Source: Erpobdella octoculata
Taxonomy: Eukaryota > Annelida > Clitellata > Hirudinida > Erpobdellidae
NCBI GenBank assembly: GCA_963978895.1
Contig: OZ022238.1
Location: 29,205,617-29,269,616 of the forward strand
DNA: 64,000 nucleotides
Reading direction: 5' to 3'
Under the pieces are notes generated by a model. It was not told the DNA's origin, made no database searches, and worked only from the letters and a program-made list of their open reading frames with translations. Both the position numbers and the translations under genes were made by a program. This document shows positions 1-64,000 of the stretch, in pieces. Position 1 is the stretch's first letter, and each line of letters starts with the position of its first letter.

Positions 1-124
1 AGGATTTTAAATTTTTTTTCTCTATATTTGATTTCCTTTGACTCTCAAGAAAATTTCATTACGATCGGATGAATGGTGTAGCAATGCATAAATAACATAC
101 ATAGATACATACATACAAACATTC

Positions 125-127
<3 letters not shown>
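1..127 (-). mobile_element. Helitron family H2, 5' module (fragment)
   Basis: Read on the minus strand, this carries the conserved block that recurs at 24.4, 24.7, 27.1, 28.4 and 40.2 kb: ATGAATGTTTG, a short (TATG)n, GCATTGCTACACCATTCATC, ATTTTCACACAACC and an AGAGAAAAAAATTT run. The 5' tip of each copy runs into (TA)n, as expected for a Helitron beginning TCTATATATA. The block is cut by the window edge. The Helitron assignment rests on the TC start here and on the hairpin-plus-CTAG ends of partner modules elsewhere. Confidence 0.55.

Positions 128-207
<80 letters not shown>
128..207. repeat. (TA)n microsatellite
   Basis: Pure TA dinucleotide tract of about 80 bp at the 5' tip of the Helitron module. 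Confidence 0.95.
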
Positions 208-209
<2 letters not shown>

Positions 210-259
210 GTTTGTACTAAATTTCCTATATTTAAGGAAGTTTTTAAAAGATTTTACCA

Positions 260-2455
260 TAAATTTTAATTATTTCCAAATGATTAACATTTCTGACTAC
301 CACCAATTATATTGGTCCTCACTATCGTCCTGTTTCTCCGACTCAACAGGACCTCGCACTAGTACTCGTCGCATATGGAATAGCATCGACCTGGACTTGT
401 TTCGAGGCCAACACCATTCATTGCCATTACTCAAGCTCATGTTTACCGACCCTGGCGAGATGGCCAATATACTCCATAACGAACTCACAAGAATTTCAGA
501 TCAACTCGCACCTACCTACTCTGTTCGCCTCCGATCTCGGGCTTCGGACCCATGGTTTGTTTGGGAATGTCTCGCTGCTAAGAGGCGTCGGATATCATTT
601 GAGAAAAACTACTTTCATCAAAAATCGATGCCCGTCAGTGGCGCATCCAAATGCTCCAATATCAAAGTCTCTTTAGAAATAAACGCTCTTTTTAGAATAC
701 AAAAATAACAAAATTAGCTAAATGCTCGTTCATCCGGCCGTGACCTTTGGTGTGCTCTCAATAGTGTGATGGCCAGAGGCAAAAAGCTTTCCAGCAAAAC
801 TATAACTGCTAACAGTTTCTTGAAGTACTTTGCCGACGAAGTGGCACGCTTGGCGACTTCTAACGTTGACTCTTCTTCCGTCACCACACCCGTTCGGCTC
901 GTGCCGGAAAGCTTCCTCTGCTGTTTCGAGTCAACCAGCGTCATTGAAGTTACTGGGCTTATTCATCGTTTGCCAGATCGTCAATGCTCACTGGACCCTA
1001 TCCCAACGCGTTTTTTCAAAGAGTTATCGTCTTTGCTTGCACCTTACTTATCTACATTATTTAACCTTTCCTTCACTACAGGAATCTTCCCTGAGCAGTT
1101 CAAGTTATCCTACATCACTCCACTTATAAAAAAAAACCTGAAATTCTATTTCATCCTATCGCCAATATCTAACCTTTCCATCATCTCTAAATTGCTTAAA
1201 AAGCTCGTACCCACACGTGGGCTCAAACATCTACACTCGAATAGCCTATACCCATCTCTACAATCGTCTCACCGCTCCAACCATTCAACTGAAACCGCAC
1301 TTCTTAAGGTCACCTCCGATCTGCTCAGGGCCGCCGACGATGGCAAGCTAGCTCTTTTGGTCCTTCTTGACTTGTCCGCTTCCTTCGATACCGTCGATCA
1401 CAACATCTTACTCCAACGACTACATTCATCCTGTGGCTTGACTGACCTCGTCGCTGACTGGTTTTGTCATACCTATCAAGCCACCTAATCTACGTTCAAT
1501 ACAACAATTCATCATTTCCAAAGTGCCCACTCCTATTCTCTCTTTACACACAAGAAATTGCGCGTGTTTTTGACAATCACAACATGCACTACCACCTCTA
1601 CGCCAACGACACACAGATCTACGGGCATTACCTACCCGACCGGACCGTTGATCTCTCCGCACGCATGTCCGACTACAGCTCAACCCGGAAAAAACCGAGG
1701 CCATGTGGTGTTCGTCTAGGCGCCTTTTCCATCTCATCCCAAGTCATCCTATCAACATTTGCGGTGTCGATATCACTTATTCATCCATGGTAAGGAACCT
1801 CGGAATCTTCATGGATTCCGACCTTACCATGCAATCTCATGTTTGCCACACAGTCCGCTCATGCTTCTCCATTTAGAGCGTGAGCAGGTTTCTACCCAAC
1901 CTTGGCCGAAAAATACTCGTCACTTCTCTCATCCTTCCACGAATCCATTACTGCAACTCCGTATTTGTCGGTCTACCAGCTTCTCAACTCAATCGCCTTC
2001 AGTTTGTCATCAACGCCGCCGCCAAAATGACATCTAATGCCAAGAAGTATGATCACGTGACACCTATTTTACATGATCTCAACTGGCTTCGACTACCGAA
2101 GAAAATAGTTTTCAAAGTCGCGCAATTCGTTTTCAAGTGTCTACACTATAATGGCCCACTCTATCTCAACCTGGATCTTTAACCGACCAGCTCCGTCGCC
2201 GACTGCAGACGACTTCAATCGTCGTCTTCCCGACATCTCGTCGTGCCAGCTTCACGTCGAGCATCATTCGGTAAAATATGTTTCAGAGTCATTGGACCCA
2301 AGACGTGGAACAATTTTCCATTGGCAGTCAAGCTTGCTACGTCCGAAATGGAGTTCTGTAACTTTCATCTTCACTGTCTCTTTCAATTTTCCTCCAATAT
2401 ACAGTGGCTCCGAAGCTCGTTCAACCGTGGGGCCACTTTAAAAAATTCTTTTTCA
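260..2455 (+). pseudogene. CR1/L2-like LINE, decayed reverse transcriptase
   Basis: This is a 5'-truncated non-LTR retrotransposon in several frames. About 370-600 encodes the linker between endonuclease and RT, with a recognisable SDPWFVWECLAAKRRR. About 940-1490 encodes the RT fingers and palm, including box A LLVLLDLSASFDTVDHNILL near 1355-1420. After a frameshift near 1485 the region of box B and a mutated catalytic box, YANDTQIY (normally YADD), appears at 1520-1620. About 1880-2170 gives the C-terminal domain (RLQFVINAAAKMTS). The changed catalytic Asp and several frameshifts make it inactive. It lies in the intron upstream of the first visible ENPP exon. Confidence 0.85.
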
Positions 2456-2489
2456 ACTTTCAACTTTAAACAAAGTAGAGCGGGCCAAC

Positions 2490-2519
2490 AATTGAATGTC
2501 CGCGGGTTGGCCACCCCTG
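2490..2519 (-). repeat. possible hAT-type terminus
   Basis: The reverse complement reads CAGGGGTGGCCAACCCGC, which resembles hAT terminal repeats. It abuts TTGTAGTGGATG, the start of a dispersed repeat that also occurs uninterrupted at 6747. No partner terminus was found, so this is weak. Confidence 0.3.
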
Positions 2520-2665
2520 TTGTAGTGGATGTGCTTATTTGCACTCGACGTTGCGCTGAAACAAACGAACAAATTACAAACAACGTCGATGTGCTATTCG
2601 CACTCGACGTTGCGATGAAACAAACAAATCACAAACAGCGTTGCAAGTTATATAACGCTGCTGAC
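2520..2665 (+). repeat. dispersed repeat A, copy 1
   Basis: It shares TTGTAGTGGATG, GCACTCGACGTTGCG, AAACAAACAAA and GTTGCAAGTTA with 6747-6920. The phrase GCACTCGACGTTGCG is itself repeated inside the unit. No coding capacity was seen and the family was not recognised. Confidence 0.7.
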
Positions 2666-2981
2666 TCAGTCATGTCCAGAAGTAAACAAATGTAAAAACA
2701 ACGGAGGAATTCAAAAAAGTTTTGAAGATTTATCTTGTTTCATCAATAACAGTCATTTTGAGTTTTTTTCTAGTAAAAATTATTAATACAACAATATTAC
2801 TTTATATTATAGTCTGTATTAAACAAAACCGACTTTTTAACTAAAATTTTCATTTTTATAAAAAAAATCTTTGTTTGTAAATTCGATATTGAAGTGTACT
2901 CTCATTCATTTATTATAACGTACACATAAATAGCACATGAATTGCTTATTAATGTCTTTTTTTCATTGTTAACTTGTTAAG

Positions 2982-56342
<53,361 letters not shown>

Positions 56343-56488
56343 TATTTTGGATTCATTCCAAAGCTATGAACACGTTCTACTCTGCAAAAACTAAATTTGT
56401 ACTGTGATTGTCATACAAATGTTATTGTTATTGTTTACATTGAGCTCGTTACCGTACTAATTACACACACACACACTGTCTGTTTTTT

Positions 56489-56495
56489 CTCTCTC

Positions 56496-56541
<46 letters not shown>

Positions 56542-56590
56542 TCTCTCTTTTTCTCTCTTTTTCCTTCTCTTTCTTTTTCTATCTCTTTCA
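56489..56590 (+). repeat. polypyrimidine (CT)n tract
   Basis: A CTCTCTTTCT-rich run in the proposed ENPP 3' UTR. Confidence 0.9.
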
Positions 56591-56658
56591 AGCCTCCCCA
56601 AAAACAAAATTTTGTTTCATATTGGATAATAATCTTTTGTCAAAAATACTTAACAATG

Positions 56659-56664
56659 AATAAA
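56659..56664 (+). promoter_or_regulatory. candidate ENPP polyadenylation signal
   Basis: AATAAA lies 317 bases after the ENPP stop and is the first canonical hexamer I noticed downstream of it. A polypyrimidine tract lies in the proposed 3' UTR. Confidence 0.45.
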
Positions 56665-56947
56665 CCAAATAGTAGAACTAAAAACAGGTTTATTTTTACA
56701 ATCCCTTCTTTTTTGGATTTTTCTTAGGACATAGATTTTTAAAATCAAAAAGTAAATATTTTTTTTAATTCGTGCCTAATTTTTTAGACAACATTGCTAT
56801 AAGAACCGAGTATATAATCCAAACGTCAGTTCTATTCGATAACGAAGAATCTTTAAACTTTTACTTACATCTGAGATTTGTCTACAAGCAAGAAAACAAA
56901 CCGGTGGTGAAGTTAATATACGAGATTAAAAAAATTATTCTGGTTTT

Positions 56948-57475
56948 TTGGCTATAAAACGTAACAGGAATATTATAACTTCAAAATTAGAAACAAAAAA
57001 GAGCAATATAATTATCAGAGGTGTTAGAGAATCCAAGAAATCTGACCATAAAGAAAGTGTGGAAGAAGATATGGCTGCCGTAGTGAAAATTTTGGAGATT
57101 CGAGATACCGGACTAGATAATCTAGAAATTAAATCAATGATTGAACATTCCACAAGACTTGGAAAAATTAATCCTGATTTAGGGTATAGACCAATTCTTG
57201 TAAAGCTTAAAGACAGGTCACTAAGGGAAAAGTTGTTGGAAGCAAGGGGAAATACCAAACTGAGAGAATTTAATATAAATAATGGAACTAAATACAGAGT
57301 CGAACCAGACCTTACAATTGAGCAAAGGCAATTTTATAGTAAAATGTACGATGAAGCCAATATTAAAACAGCTCAGGGAAACGGGAAATGGGTTGTCTAT
57401 GGTCCCATGGACAACCCAACTCTAAGAAAGTGGAAGGAAGGAGAGATCAAATCAAATCAAGTCCTCAGTTACTAA
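56948..57475 (+). CDS. CR1-like LINE ORF1
   Basis: 175 codons in one frame. SNIIIRGVRESKKSD, RPILVKLKDRSLREKLLE and EPDLTIEQRQF follow the order seen in RRM-like ORF1 proteins of animal LINEs (RNA-binding chaperone role). A frame at 56772-56957 may be its degraded start or unrelated. The ATG at 56948 is the first in frame. Confidence 0.65.
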   Translation: MAIKRNRNIITSKLETKKSNIIIRGVRESKKSDHKESVEEDMAAVVKILEIRDTGLDNLEIKSMIEHSTRLGKINPDLGYRPILVKLKDRSLREKLLEARGNTKLREFNINNGTKYRVEPDLTIEQRQFYSKMYDEANIKTAQGNGKWVVYGPMDNPTLRKWKEGEIKSNQVLSY

Positions 57476-58961
57476 AGTAAAACATTAGTTCCGTCAAAAT
57501 CTTTTATACCAATATTGATTGCATGACAAGTAAATTTCAAGAATTAAAAATACGGGTAATGGCACAAGATCATGGAGTGGATCTAATTGTGTTGACTGAA
57601 ATTAATCCAAAAAATTACAAAAGCAAACATGAATTATGTGAATACCAATTGAAAGGATACAATATGTTGAGTAATGGATTTATGGATGGAGGGCGCAGAG
57701 GAATTGCAGTTTACTATAAAAATGGATCGAATTTAAATCAGATAAATATTGTAGAAGATTTTAAAGAATTTTTATATTTTGAATTAATATCAAACAATAA
57801 TGTCTTAAATATTTTAGTAATATATAGAAGTCCAAATAGTGATCAAGGTAACAACTGTCAAATGATTCTATTATTGAAAAAAATTATGATGAAAAAGGGA
57901 CAAGTTTTAATTGTGGGAGATTTTAACTTCCCGCAAATAGATTGGAACCTTTTTAAATTTTCAGGCAGTGAAGAAAAAATAGAATATAAATTTATTAAAT
58001 TTGTTGAAGATAACTTTTTATTACAACATGTTACTAAATTGACGAGATTGGGTGCAAAAGGAAATGGAAGTATTTTAGATCTTGTGATTGCAGAAGAGGA
58101 ACAAATAAATGGCTTAGCATATCTTCCACCAATTGGAAACAGTGACCACTGCGTAATTACCTTTAGTCTCAATTTTAAAATATATGCTAATGATATAATA
58201 TCAAAAAAAACTATAACAAAGGAGATTACGACGCTAAGAAAGCTGACATTTTAGTTAAACTAGAGGGAAAATTGGAAGATTCCAACCTAGAAAATAATTG
58301 GAAACTATTTCAAGACTGTATAGTTGACAATTCAGAGCTCCATATTCCGTCGGTTACGTTATTATCAAAAGTCAAAATAGTTATTCCTAAAGATTTAAAA
58401 GAACTGATAAGAAAAAAGCACTCATACTGGAAAAAATATTTAAAAAGTGGTAAAGGCCAATGTCTTAATATGTATAAGCAAATCAGAAGTTCAGTTAATA
58501 AAAGAATTCGTAAATTAAAAGTAGACAATCAAAACTGGATTGCTTACAATTACACAAAAAATCCCAAACTCTTTTGGAGTTATGTTAAAAGAACTACAGC
58601 TTGTCGTGATAATGTGGGAACACTAGTGGTTGGAGAGCAGGTACTGATTGAAGATATTGATAAGGCAGAAGAATTTGCCAAATTATTTGCATCTGTTTAC
58701 ATAAAGGAAGATGACAATTACTGTGACGTTGATTCCAGAATGAAGAACCGCAATGTAATGGTTGAAATGGACAACAAAACAGTGTGTGTTGAAAAGATTG
58801 TTGACAAAATAAAAAAACTTCAAGCTAATAAATCAATGGGACCAGACTAAATTCATCCGAGGGTTCTCAAAGAGTGTTGTCTTTCAGTTTCTGGCTTTCT
58901 TTGTAGAATATTCAACCAGTCTTTGCAACAAGAAAAAGTACCTGCAGAATGGCAGAAGGGT

Positions 58962-58962
<1 letters not shown>

Positions 58963-58999
<37 letters not shown>

Positions 59000-59234
59000 A
59001 TTTATATAGCGCCAGATAAGTCAGAGGCGCTTACGAAGGTTCCTTTGGATCGGAAACTTCGAAGAACACGCTATTTTCATAGACATGAGTTAACCCTAGA
59101 TAACGCTGAGTTGACGTGAGCACATGTGAGTTAGTTTCTTGCTCAAGAAAATTACGTGCCTGGACCGGGAATCGAACCCGGGTCCTACGACTCTCAAAGC
59201 CGGTATCTATACCACTAGACCAACACGTCTCACA
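58963..59234 (-). repeat. tRNA-derived SINE inserted in the LINE
   Basis: On the minus strand: A box TGGTCTAGTGGT, B box GGTTCGATTCC with a well-preserved T arm, a body with CTTGAGCAAGAAACTAAC, then the hairpin tail GCGCCTCTGACTTATCTGGC and GCTATATAAATTC, then (ATT)n. It separates the LINE codons for WQKG and VVPIF. Confidence 0.88.
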
Positions 59235-59671
59235 TTGTAGTGCCTATATTCAAAAAAGATCAAGGGAGGTGGTGTCAAACTATAGACCAGTGTTTTTGAC
59301 GTCGGTTGTTTGTAGAATACTTGAATCGATAGTAAAAGATGAAATTTTGAACCACTTCAAAGTCGATGGGTTCTTTACAAAAAAAACAATATGGTTTTCT
59401 TCCAAGAAGATCAACAGTTCTGCAAATACTAACTTTTCTCAACAGGGTCACTGAGGCAACCAACAATGGCAAAGAAGTAAATGTTGTTTACACTGACATT
59501 GAAAAGGCCTTTGATAGAGTATCCCCTAAACTGTTGTTATATAAGATGAAGAAATATGGCGTGTCAGATAAAATTGTCGGCTGGGTTAAAAGCTTCTTGA
59601 GCGATAGACAGTTCAAAGTGAGAGTAAACAGTGCTATGTCTAGCTCGTTTAAGGTAACTAGTGGAGTGCCC

Positions 59672-61682
59672 CATGGAATTCTAGATATAGCATCTGGAAG
59701 CTCAACCAGATATAGCGCTTATACGTTACCAGGCGGCTGCAGTAACACGCTGGCTTTAGAATATACTCACGCAATTGAATTAATTTAAAACAACTCACAA
59801 ATTCTTATAATTTTATTTAAAACAATTTCCTAAGAAATTATTTAAAGCATTATCTCATACGATATTTTGTTCATATAATAAAATAAATATAATATAATAT
59901 AATATAATATAATATAATACAATATAATATAATTATTTAGCCTTATTACATAATTTATCTAATTTACGTTTTTTAGTTATATTAACGGTTAAATTTTCAT
60001 TCAAAGATTTTACAAAATTTTTAGACATCTAATTAAAAAATCTTTGAGCTATAAGTTCTTTCAAATTATGTCCAGCATTACAATAATTATCTTCAATTAA
60101 CAACGATTCATCAACAATATAATTGTCTAAAATTAGAAGAAACACTTTTCTTTGATTGGAAACCTTTAAAAATATATTCATTGCCATCATACATGCTACT
60201 TCTCCTTTTGCTGTTAAACCCTGCATGTGACCCCCAAAATACTCAATTCTTTTTGCAATATAAATTTCGTCGATTATTAGTAAACATTTCCTTTCCAGCT
60301 GATTAAGCGAATTCAAACGAAGGGTCAAATATCCAAGATTATTCAGTCCAGTATTTTCTCTCACTCTTCTCGTCAACTTCTGAAGAGTATTAATTGGTGG
60401 TAAGCACAAAACATTATCTTGCAAAAGCTTACTGTATGCTGCCCGACTGGTAGCAAATATGATGTAGCACCAAATGATTGTTTGAGGGGAATAATTTTTT
60501 CCATGCTTACTTACTCCAATTAGTTTAAACTGATCAATTAAAAATTGTAGCTGATTATGTTCAGTAGCATTCTCTTCAAAAAAATCCAAACATGATTTTA
60601 AATTAAACTTTGTGAGTTGTTTGTGCTCTTCAAAGGTGGTGGGAAACAACTGTTCATCACTATATGCTTTTAGTCGTGCCATGAAATTTAACAGCTGGTT
60701 CATGGTTGACAATTTGTTTTCAATTAAGTCTTTCTGAAAAGATTTCGGCAGCTGTTTTCCTTTATGATGAACCACAACCTTTTTATCATCTTCAATTGTT
60801 ATAGAATATAACACACCGGGAATGTTCTGCAAAATATCAATGTTGTAAATAACCAGCTTGCTTTTTACAATAATGAACTTATATCCAGGTGGAACTGTTT
60901 TTTCGTCATTTAGTTTTTTCAAAATATCTTCCAACCCACAATCAGTAAAGGAGTCATTATTAAAAAAAGAAATTTCTTGTTTTTCCAACTTTTCAAACTC
61001 TAATTTTTGCCGAGAAGCTGAAGATGCTTTTGTGGTTGGTCGGGGTTGTTGTTTGGGGAAGATGGAGGGAACTGCATCTTTTTTCAATTTTCTTCTCTGT
61101 CTTTTGTCAACTGATGATTGTAATTTTTGATTTAGCCGGGATTTATTTGAATCTGTAAACTGATCAACAAAATCTGATGACAAGAAATGTAAAGAGCATA
61201 TTGTTGAATGATTGGTAGGTTGAAAATCTTTCCTTGGATTCGCTTTAATCCATTTGTTAAAAATATCCGGATTGTTAATTGGAAATGTATGAAAAGAGAT
61301 ATCCGTATGACTACTTTCATAACCACTTTTGCAGCCGAAAGCTGAACATTTGTTAACTATTTTAAAACTTCAAAACTAGCAATTTCTTAACTAATCTGAA
61401 ATAATTTAAACCCGATTAAGTTATTAAAACAAAATAAACGGCTTAGAAGACAAGATAGAAACGCACAACGATGATAACGAACAGAAACAATGGAAACTGA
61501 CCACACGCATTGTTTAAAAGTTCATAAAACAAAGCCGCATGCATGCACGGTCACTGCACACTAGTCACACTAGTGTACACTGCATGCAGGCCAGCCTGTA
61601 GAAGTGCTCGCCTGGTAAAGTATACGTTAAATTCGTACTTAGGTGAGGTTGTGCATCCAGATGTTATATCTAGATATCCATG
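59672..61682 (-). mobile_element. P-element-like (THAP) DNA transposon nested in the LINE
   Basis: The termini are CATGGAATTCTAGATATAGC and CATGGATATCTAGATATAAC; similarity extends to CATCTGGA, and TTACCAGGCG occurs further in on both sides. The host duplication AGTGCCCC / AGTGTCCC (8 bp, one mismatch) fits the 8-bp duplications of P elements. Removing the element restores the GVPQG box B of the LINE. Confidence 0.85.
60029..61354 (-). CDS. THAP-domain P-element-like transposase, truncated
   Basis: One frame from about 61354 to the stop at 60029. The start is a C2CH THAP finger (CSAFGCKSGY, HTFPINNPDIFNKWIKANP, ICSLHF) that binds terminal DNA in P elements and THAP9. A Lys-rich linker follows, then the start of the P transposase RNase H-like domain (SPQTIIWCYIIFATSRAAYS; LLIIDEIYIAKRIEYFGG). 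It stops after about 440 residues, whereas THAP9/P transposases usually exceed 750, so the rest of the catalytic domain is missing. No ATG precedes the finger in frame; the first ATG option is after the finger, so a 5' exon or start may be lost. Confidence 0.8.
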   Translation of the reverse strand, partial: NKCSAFGCKSGYESSHTDISFHTFPINNPDIFNKWIKANPRKDFQPTNHSTICSLHFLSSDFVDQFTDSNKSRLNQKLQSSVDKRQRRKLKKDAVPSIFPKQQPRPTTKASSASRQKLEFEKLEKQEISFFNNDSFTDCGLEDILKKLNDEKTVPPGYKFIIVKSKLVIYNIDILQNIPGVLYSITIEDDKKVVVHHKGKQLPKSFQKDLIENKLSTMNQLLNFMARLKAYSDEQLFPTTFEEHKQLTKFNLKSCLDFFEENATEHNQLQFLIDQFKLIGVSKHGKNYSPQTIIWCYIIFATSRAAYSKLLQDNVLCLPPINTLQKLTRRVRENTGLNNLGYLTLRLNSLNQLERKCLLIIDEIYIAKRIEYFGGHMQGLTAKGEVACMMAMNIFLKVSNQRKVFLLILDNYIVDESLLIEDNYCNAGHNLKELIAQRFFN

Positions 61683-62604
61683 AGTGTCCCAAGGAAATGT
61701 ACTAGGACCTCTTTTGTTTGTTATTTTTGTTAATGATGTGGTTGACATATGTGATAACATTCTTCTGTTTGCCGATGATGCGAAGTTGTACAATGTCATA
61801 CAAAATGTGTCGGATTGTAACTCGTTACAGAATTCAATTACCCAGGTGTTCAAGTGGTTCAATTACTGGAGAATGAACATCAATGTTCAAAAATGCCAGG
61901 TTCTAAAATTCGGCAAACAAATTGTTAATTGTGTATACACAGCAAAAAACAAAGAAGGAGAAACGTTTATCCTACAGCAGGATCCGGTGGTCAGGGATCT
62001 GGGCATATGGTTTGATGAAAAATTGTCTTTTAAAGAACATGTGCACAGAAAAATAAAAGAAGCTAACAAAATGTTGGGAATTTTAAAAAGAAATTTTAAA
62101 AATCTTTCTACTGAAGCTTTTGTTGTTTTGTATAAAAGCTTAATGAGATCGCAACTAGAATATGGTACAGTTGCTTGGAACCCTTATAGAATTGGACTTA
62201 TCAAGGCTATTGAAAGAGTACAAAGAAGAGCTTCAAAAATACCTCTGGTATGTAAAGGCTTGAAGTACAGTGAACGATTGAAAATTCTCCGTCTGCCATC
62301 ATTAATGTCTCGCAGAAAAAAAACCGACATGATTACAGTTTTTCAACTATTCAATGAAGATCTTGAAGCAGATTTTTTGGGATTAATCAAAAAGTCACCC
62401 GTGTTTTGTACCAGAGGAAACAGCAGAAAACTAACTTTAGGAAATTTCAAGCAAGACGCTAGAAAGTATTTTTTCAGCAACAGAGTGGTGCAGCACTGGA
62501 ATAGTTTGCCCGATAGCATTGTTTTGACAAGAAACGTGCAAGAATTCAAGAATAGACTGGATGATGAATGGGCATCAACTATGTATGAATGGAATATAAA
62601 TTGA

Positions 62605-62760
62605 ACGGAATCTTGAATGCATACCTTTTTGTTATTTAATTTTTTATTTCTATTGTAACGTTGGATGTGATTTGTTTTTTGTCAAGGGTTGTTGTAAAGG
62701 CAAGAGGCTTTGTTCCTGCGCCTAATAAACTAATAATAAACTAATAATAATAATAACTTA
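62605..62760 (+). mobile_element. 3' UTR and (TAA)n tail of CR1-like LINE
   Basis: GGCAAGAGGCTTTGTTCCTG, then CGCCTAATAAAC and a TAATAA-rich tail that ends the element. Confidence 0.6.
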
Positions 62761-63461
62761 AAAATTAAAATTGTAGTTTTATTAAATGTTTTTTTAAAGA
62801 ATTCATAGCGAAATCGAATCGTAAAAATATTACTCCGGCCAACAGTAAACAATGCATGTTTGTAATTTATATATACAATGACGTTGAAAGTTTTTGTCAT
62901 CATTATAAATACGGACATTTCCAGGACATCCGTGAACACGCGGATAAAAGAGAGTTCATAAAGCTTGTAAAAGAAACTTCACGCAATCAGATCTAAAAAA
63001 AAATGTAGGATATACTTCATAAAAATATAATATTTAAATTAGGTTTGTTGAAGCATTAAAATCTGTGTGTGTTTGTGTATGTATGTCTAAAAAAACTGCA
63101 TAGCTTAAAATCTACCACAGAAATAAATAACTCAAAGCCCAAAGTAGGAATTGATCATACAGTATTCGTCATAAGCAACACCGCTTTGTCTCATGCATGC
63201 GCGTTTACACCGGAGAATCACATTATCTATTATCTATATAAATAAACATTAAGTCGCTATATCTGTTGCTAAACGCCAAACTCAACAACGACTGGCATAA
63301 GCGTAGGAGACAGGGGGCAGGGAAGGCAAATGCCTCCCAATTTTCGTTGTCTCTCAATTTTTCGGGCAAGCGGATGCGTCTCCACCTTGAAGATATTAAA
63401 TTATTCCACTCTTATTCTCGTTGAATTTCTAGATGTTGTGAAAGTATAAAATATACAATAA
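62761..63461. other. intergenic sequence, little supported
   Basis: A Helitron-like TCTATATAAATAAACATTAAG (63232) is the only suggestive motif. Nothing coding was recognised. Confidence 0.35.
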
Positions 63462-63590
63462 CTAGCAGGGTACCCGGCGTTGCCCGGGGTTTTTAGAGGT
63501 TTTTCTAATGCTTGTCTCTCTCGCTCCCGTTTCCTTCCCCGCTTGCTCTCCCGTTCCCGGTCGCTTTTTCGCTCTCGGTCGGTTCTTCGC
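63462..63590 (-). mobile_element. Helitron H2, 3' module
   Basis: CTAGCAGGGTACCCGGCG then TTGCCCGGGGTTTTTAGAGG and two to three minisatellite units. Confidence 0.65.
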
Positions 63591-63604
63591 TAATATATAT
63601 ATTG

Positions 63605-64000
63605 CGTTTTTTACATAACTTGGCAGTAAGCCGGCTTAATTTTTTTTCAAATTATTTTATCTCTGCTTGGTTTTTTTACAACTATATCAATTTGCATTAT
63701 ATTTATTTCTTTATCGTCTAGTTTTATGTAAATACGTTTCGCCATTTACTCCATTTTCAGTTTGACTTTTACATTCATCCATTTTTGAATATTCGTATTA
63801 TTTTCTATTTAAAAGGCTCTGATGATGGCTTTCAAGCCGAAACTGTGAAGTAAGCCGGTTTCAAAAATTAATAAAGAATTTTATTTAAAAAATAAAGTCA
63901 TTATTCGCAATTTGGAGTCTAACGTTAAGGAATAATCAATAAAAAATGAACAGTAATATTCAACAGAGCATGTATAAAAGAATATATATATATATATATA
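63605..64000 (+). mobile_element. Penelope-like element G, 3' end
   Basis: A 3' UTR-like AT-rich stretch, a hammerhead-like motif (63815-63856), about 40 codons of a pLTR-type segment and then (TA)n at the window edge. GTAAGCCGG occurs both at 63632 and just after the motif, hinting at a tandem unit of about 220 bp. Confidence 0.5.
63815..63856 (+). ncRNA. hammerhead-like ribozyme motif, PLE G (best core)
   Basis: Stem I GGCU/AGCC, the canonical core CUGAUGA, extra U, stem II GGCU-UUCA-AGCC, GAAAC, a one-pair stem III, and GUA immediately before the 3' strand of stem I. Confidence 0.55.

Larger units (their letters stand above)
57523..62604 (+). pseudogene. CR1-like LINE ORF2 (endonuclease-RT), split by a SINE and a P-like element
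   Basis: 57523-58254 is the AP endonuclease (LVIYRSPNSDQGN, VLIVGDFNFPQIDW, GNSDHCVITF). A frameshift at about 58255 leads to the linker (58272-58850), which ends in a stop after KSMGPD. RT fingers resume before the SINE (PAEWQKG) and continue after it (VVPIFKKD). 59366-59671 gives box A (YTDIEKAFDRV) and the start of box B (TSGVPHG). The P-like element lies inside box B. 61684-62604 completes box B (NVLGPLLFVIFVNDV), the catalytic box FADDAKLY and the C-terminus (WNSLPDSIVLTRNVQEFKN). Few stops suggest moderate age. Confidence 0.88.

Overview
The window is AT-rich, intron-containing nuclear DNA from an animal, most likely an invertebrate with a large, transposon-packed genome. The evidence is GT-AG introns, a multi-exon ENPP-type gene, tRNA-derived SINEs, and Penelope-like, Helitron, P-like, hAT, MULE and R2/NeSL-type elements. 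I cannot place it to phylum from sequence alone.

The only host gene I can support is on the + strand. It is the C-terminal part of an ectonucleotide pyrophosphatase/phosphodiesterase of the ENPP1-3 type. Twelve exons (2982 to 56342) keep phase at every junction and give 526 residues plus a stop. The first eight exons sit within 2.4 kb. Three giant introns follow: 23.9 kb (5356-29297), 13.3 kb (29699-43045) and 13.0 kb (43179-56201). Nearly everything else in the window is mobile DNA in those introns or in the flanks.

Layout: 1-2980 holds a Helitron piece and a decayed CR1/L2-like LINE. 5.4-29.3 kb (intron 8) holds an inverted-repeat element, a LINE split by a 3.6-kb Mutator-like element, piggyBac and LINE relics, a 6.3-kb higher-order repeat block, a Penelope-like (PLE) 3' end, a Helitron with a 156-bp satellite, and a cluster of Helitron modules with an 18-bp minisatellite. 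29.7-43.0 kb (intron 10) holds a young non-autonomous LTR element whose ORF starts with a SAP domain, a large PLE, a second SAP element split by a deleted Ty3/gypsy element, and a hAT inside an older hAT. 43.2-56.2 kb (intron 11) holds SINEs, Helitron ends, an R2/NeSL-type LINE with an open 1,034-codon frame between (CATA)n tracts plus two relatives, and an inverted pair of PLE copies. 56.4-64.0 kb, downstream of the gene, holds a CR1-like LINE split by a SINE and by a THAP/P-like transposon, then a Helitron end and another PLE end.

Two themes stand out. First, retroelements and microsatellites are tightly linked: PLE copies end in (TA)n, the R2/NeSL-type LINE copies end in (CATA)n, and SAP-LTR elements abut (TA)n. 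Second, each of seven PLE copies carries a hammerhead-like motif whose flanking stem I differs in sequence between copies yet stays paired.
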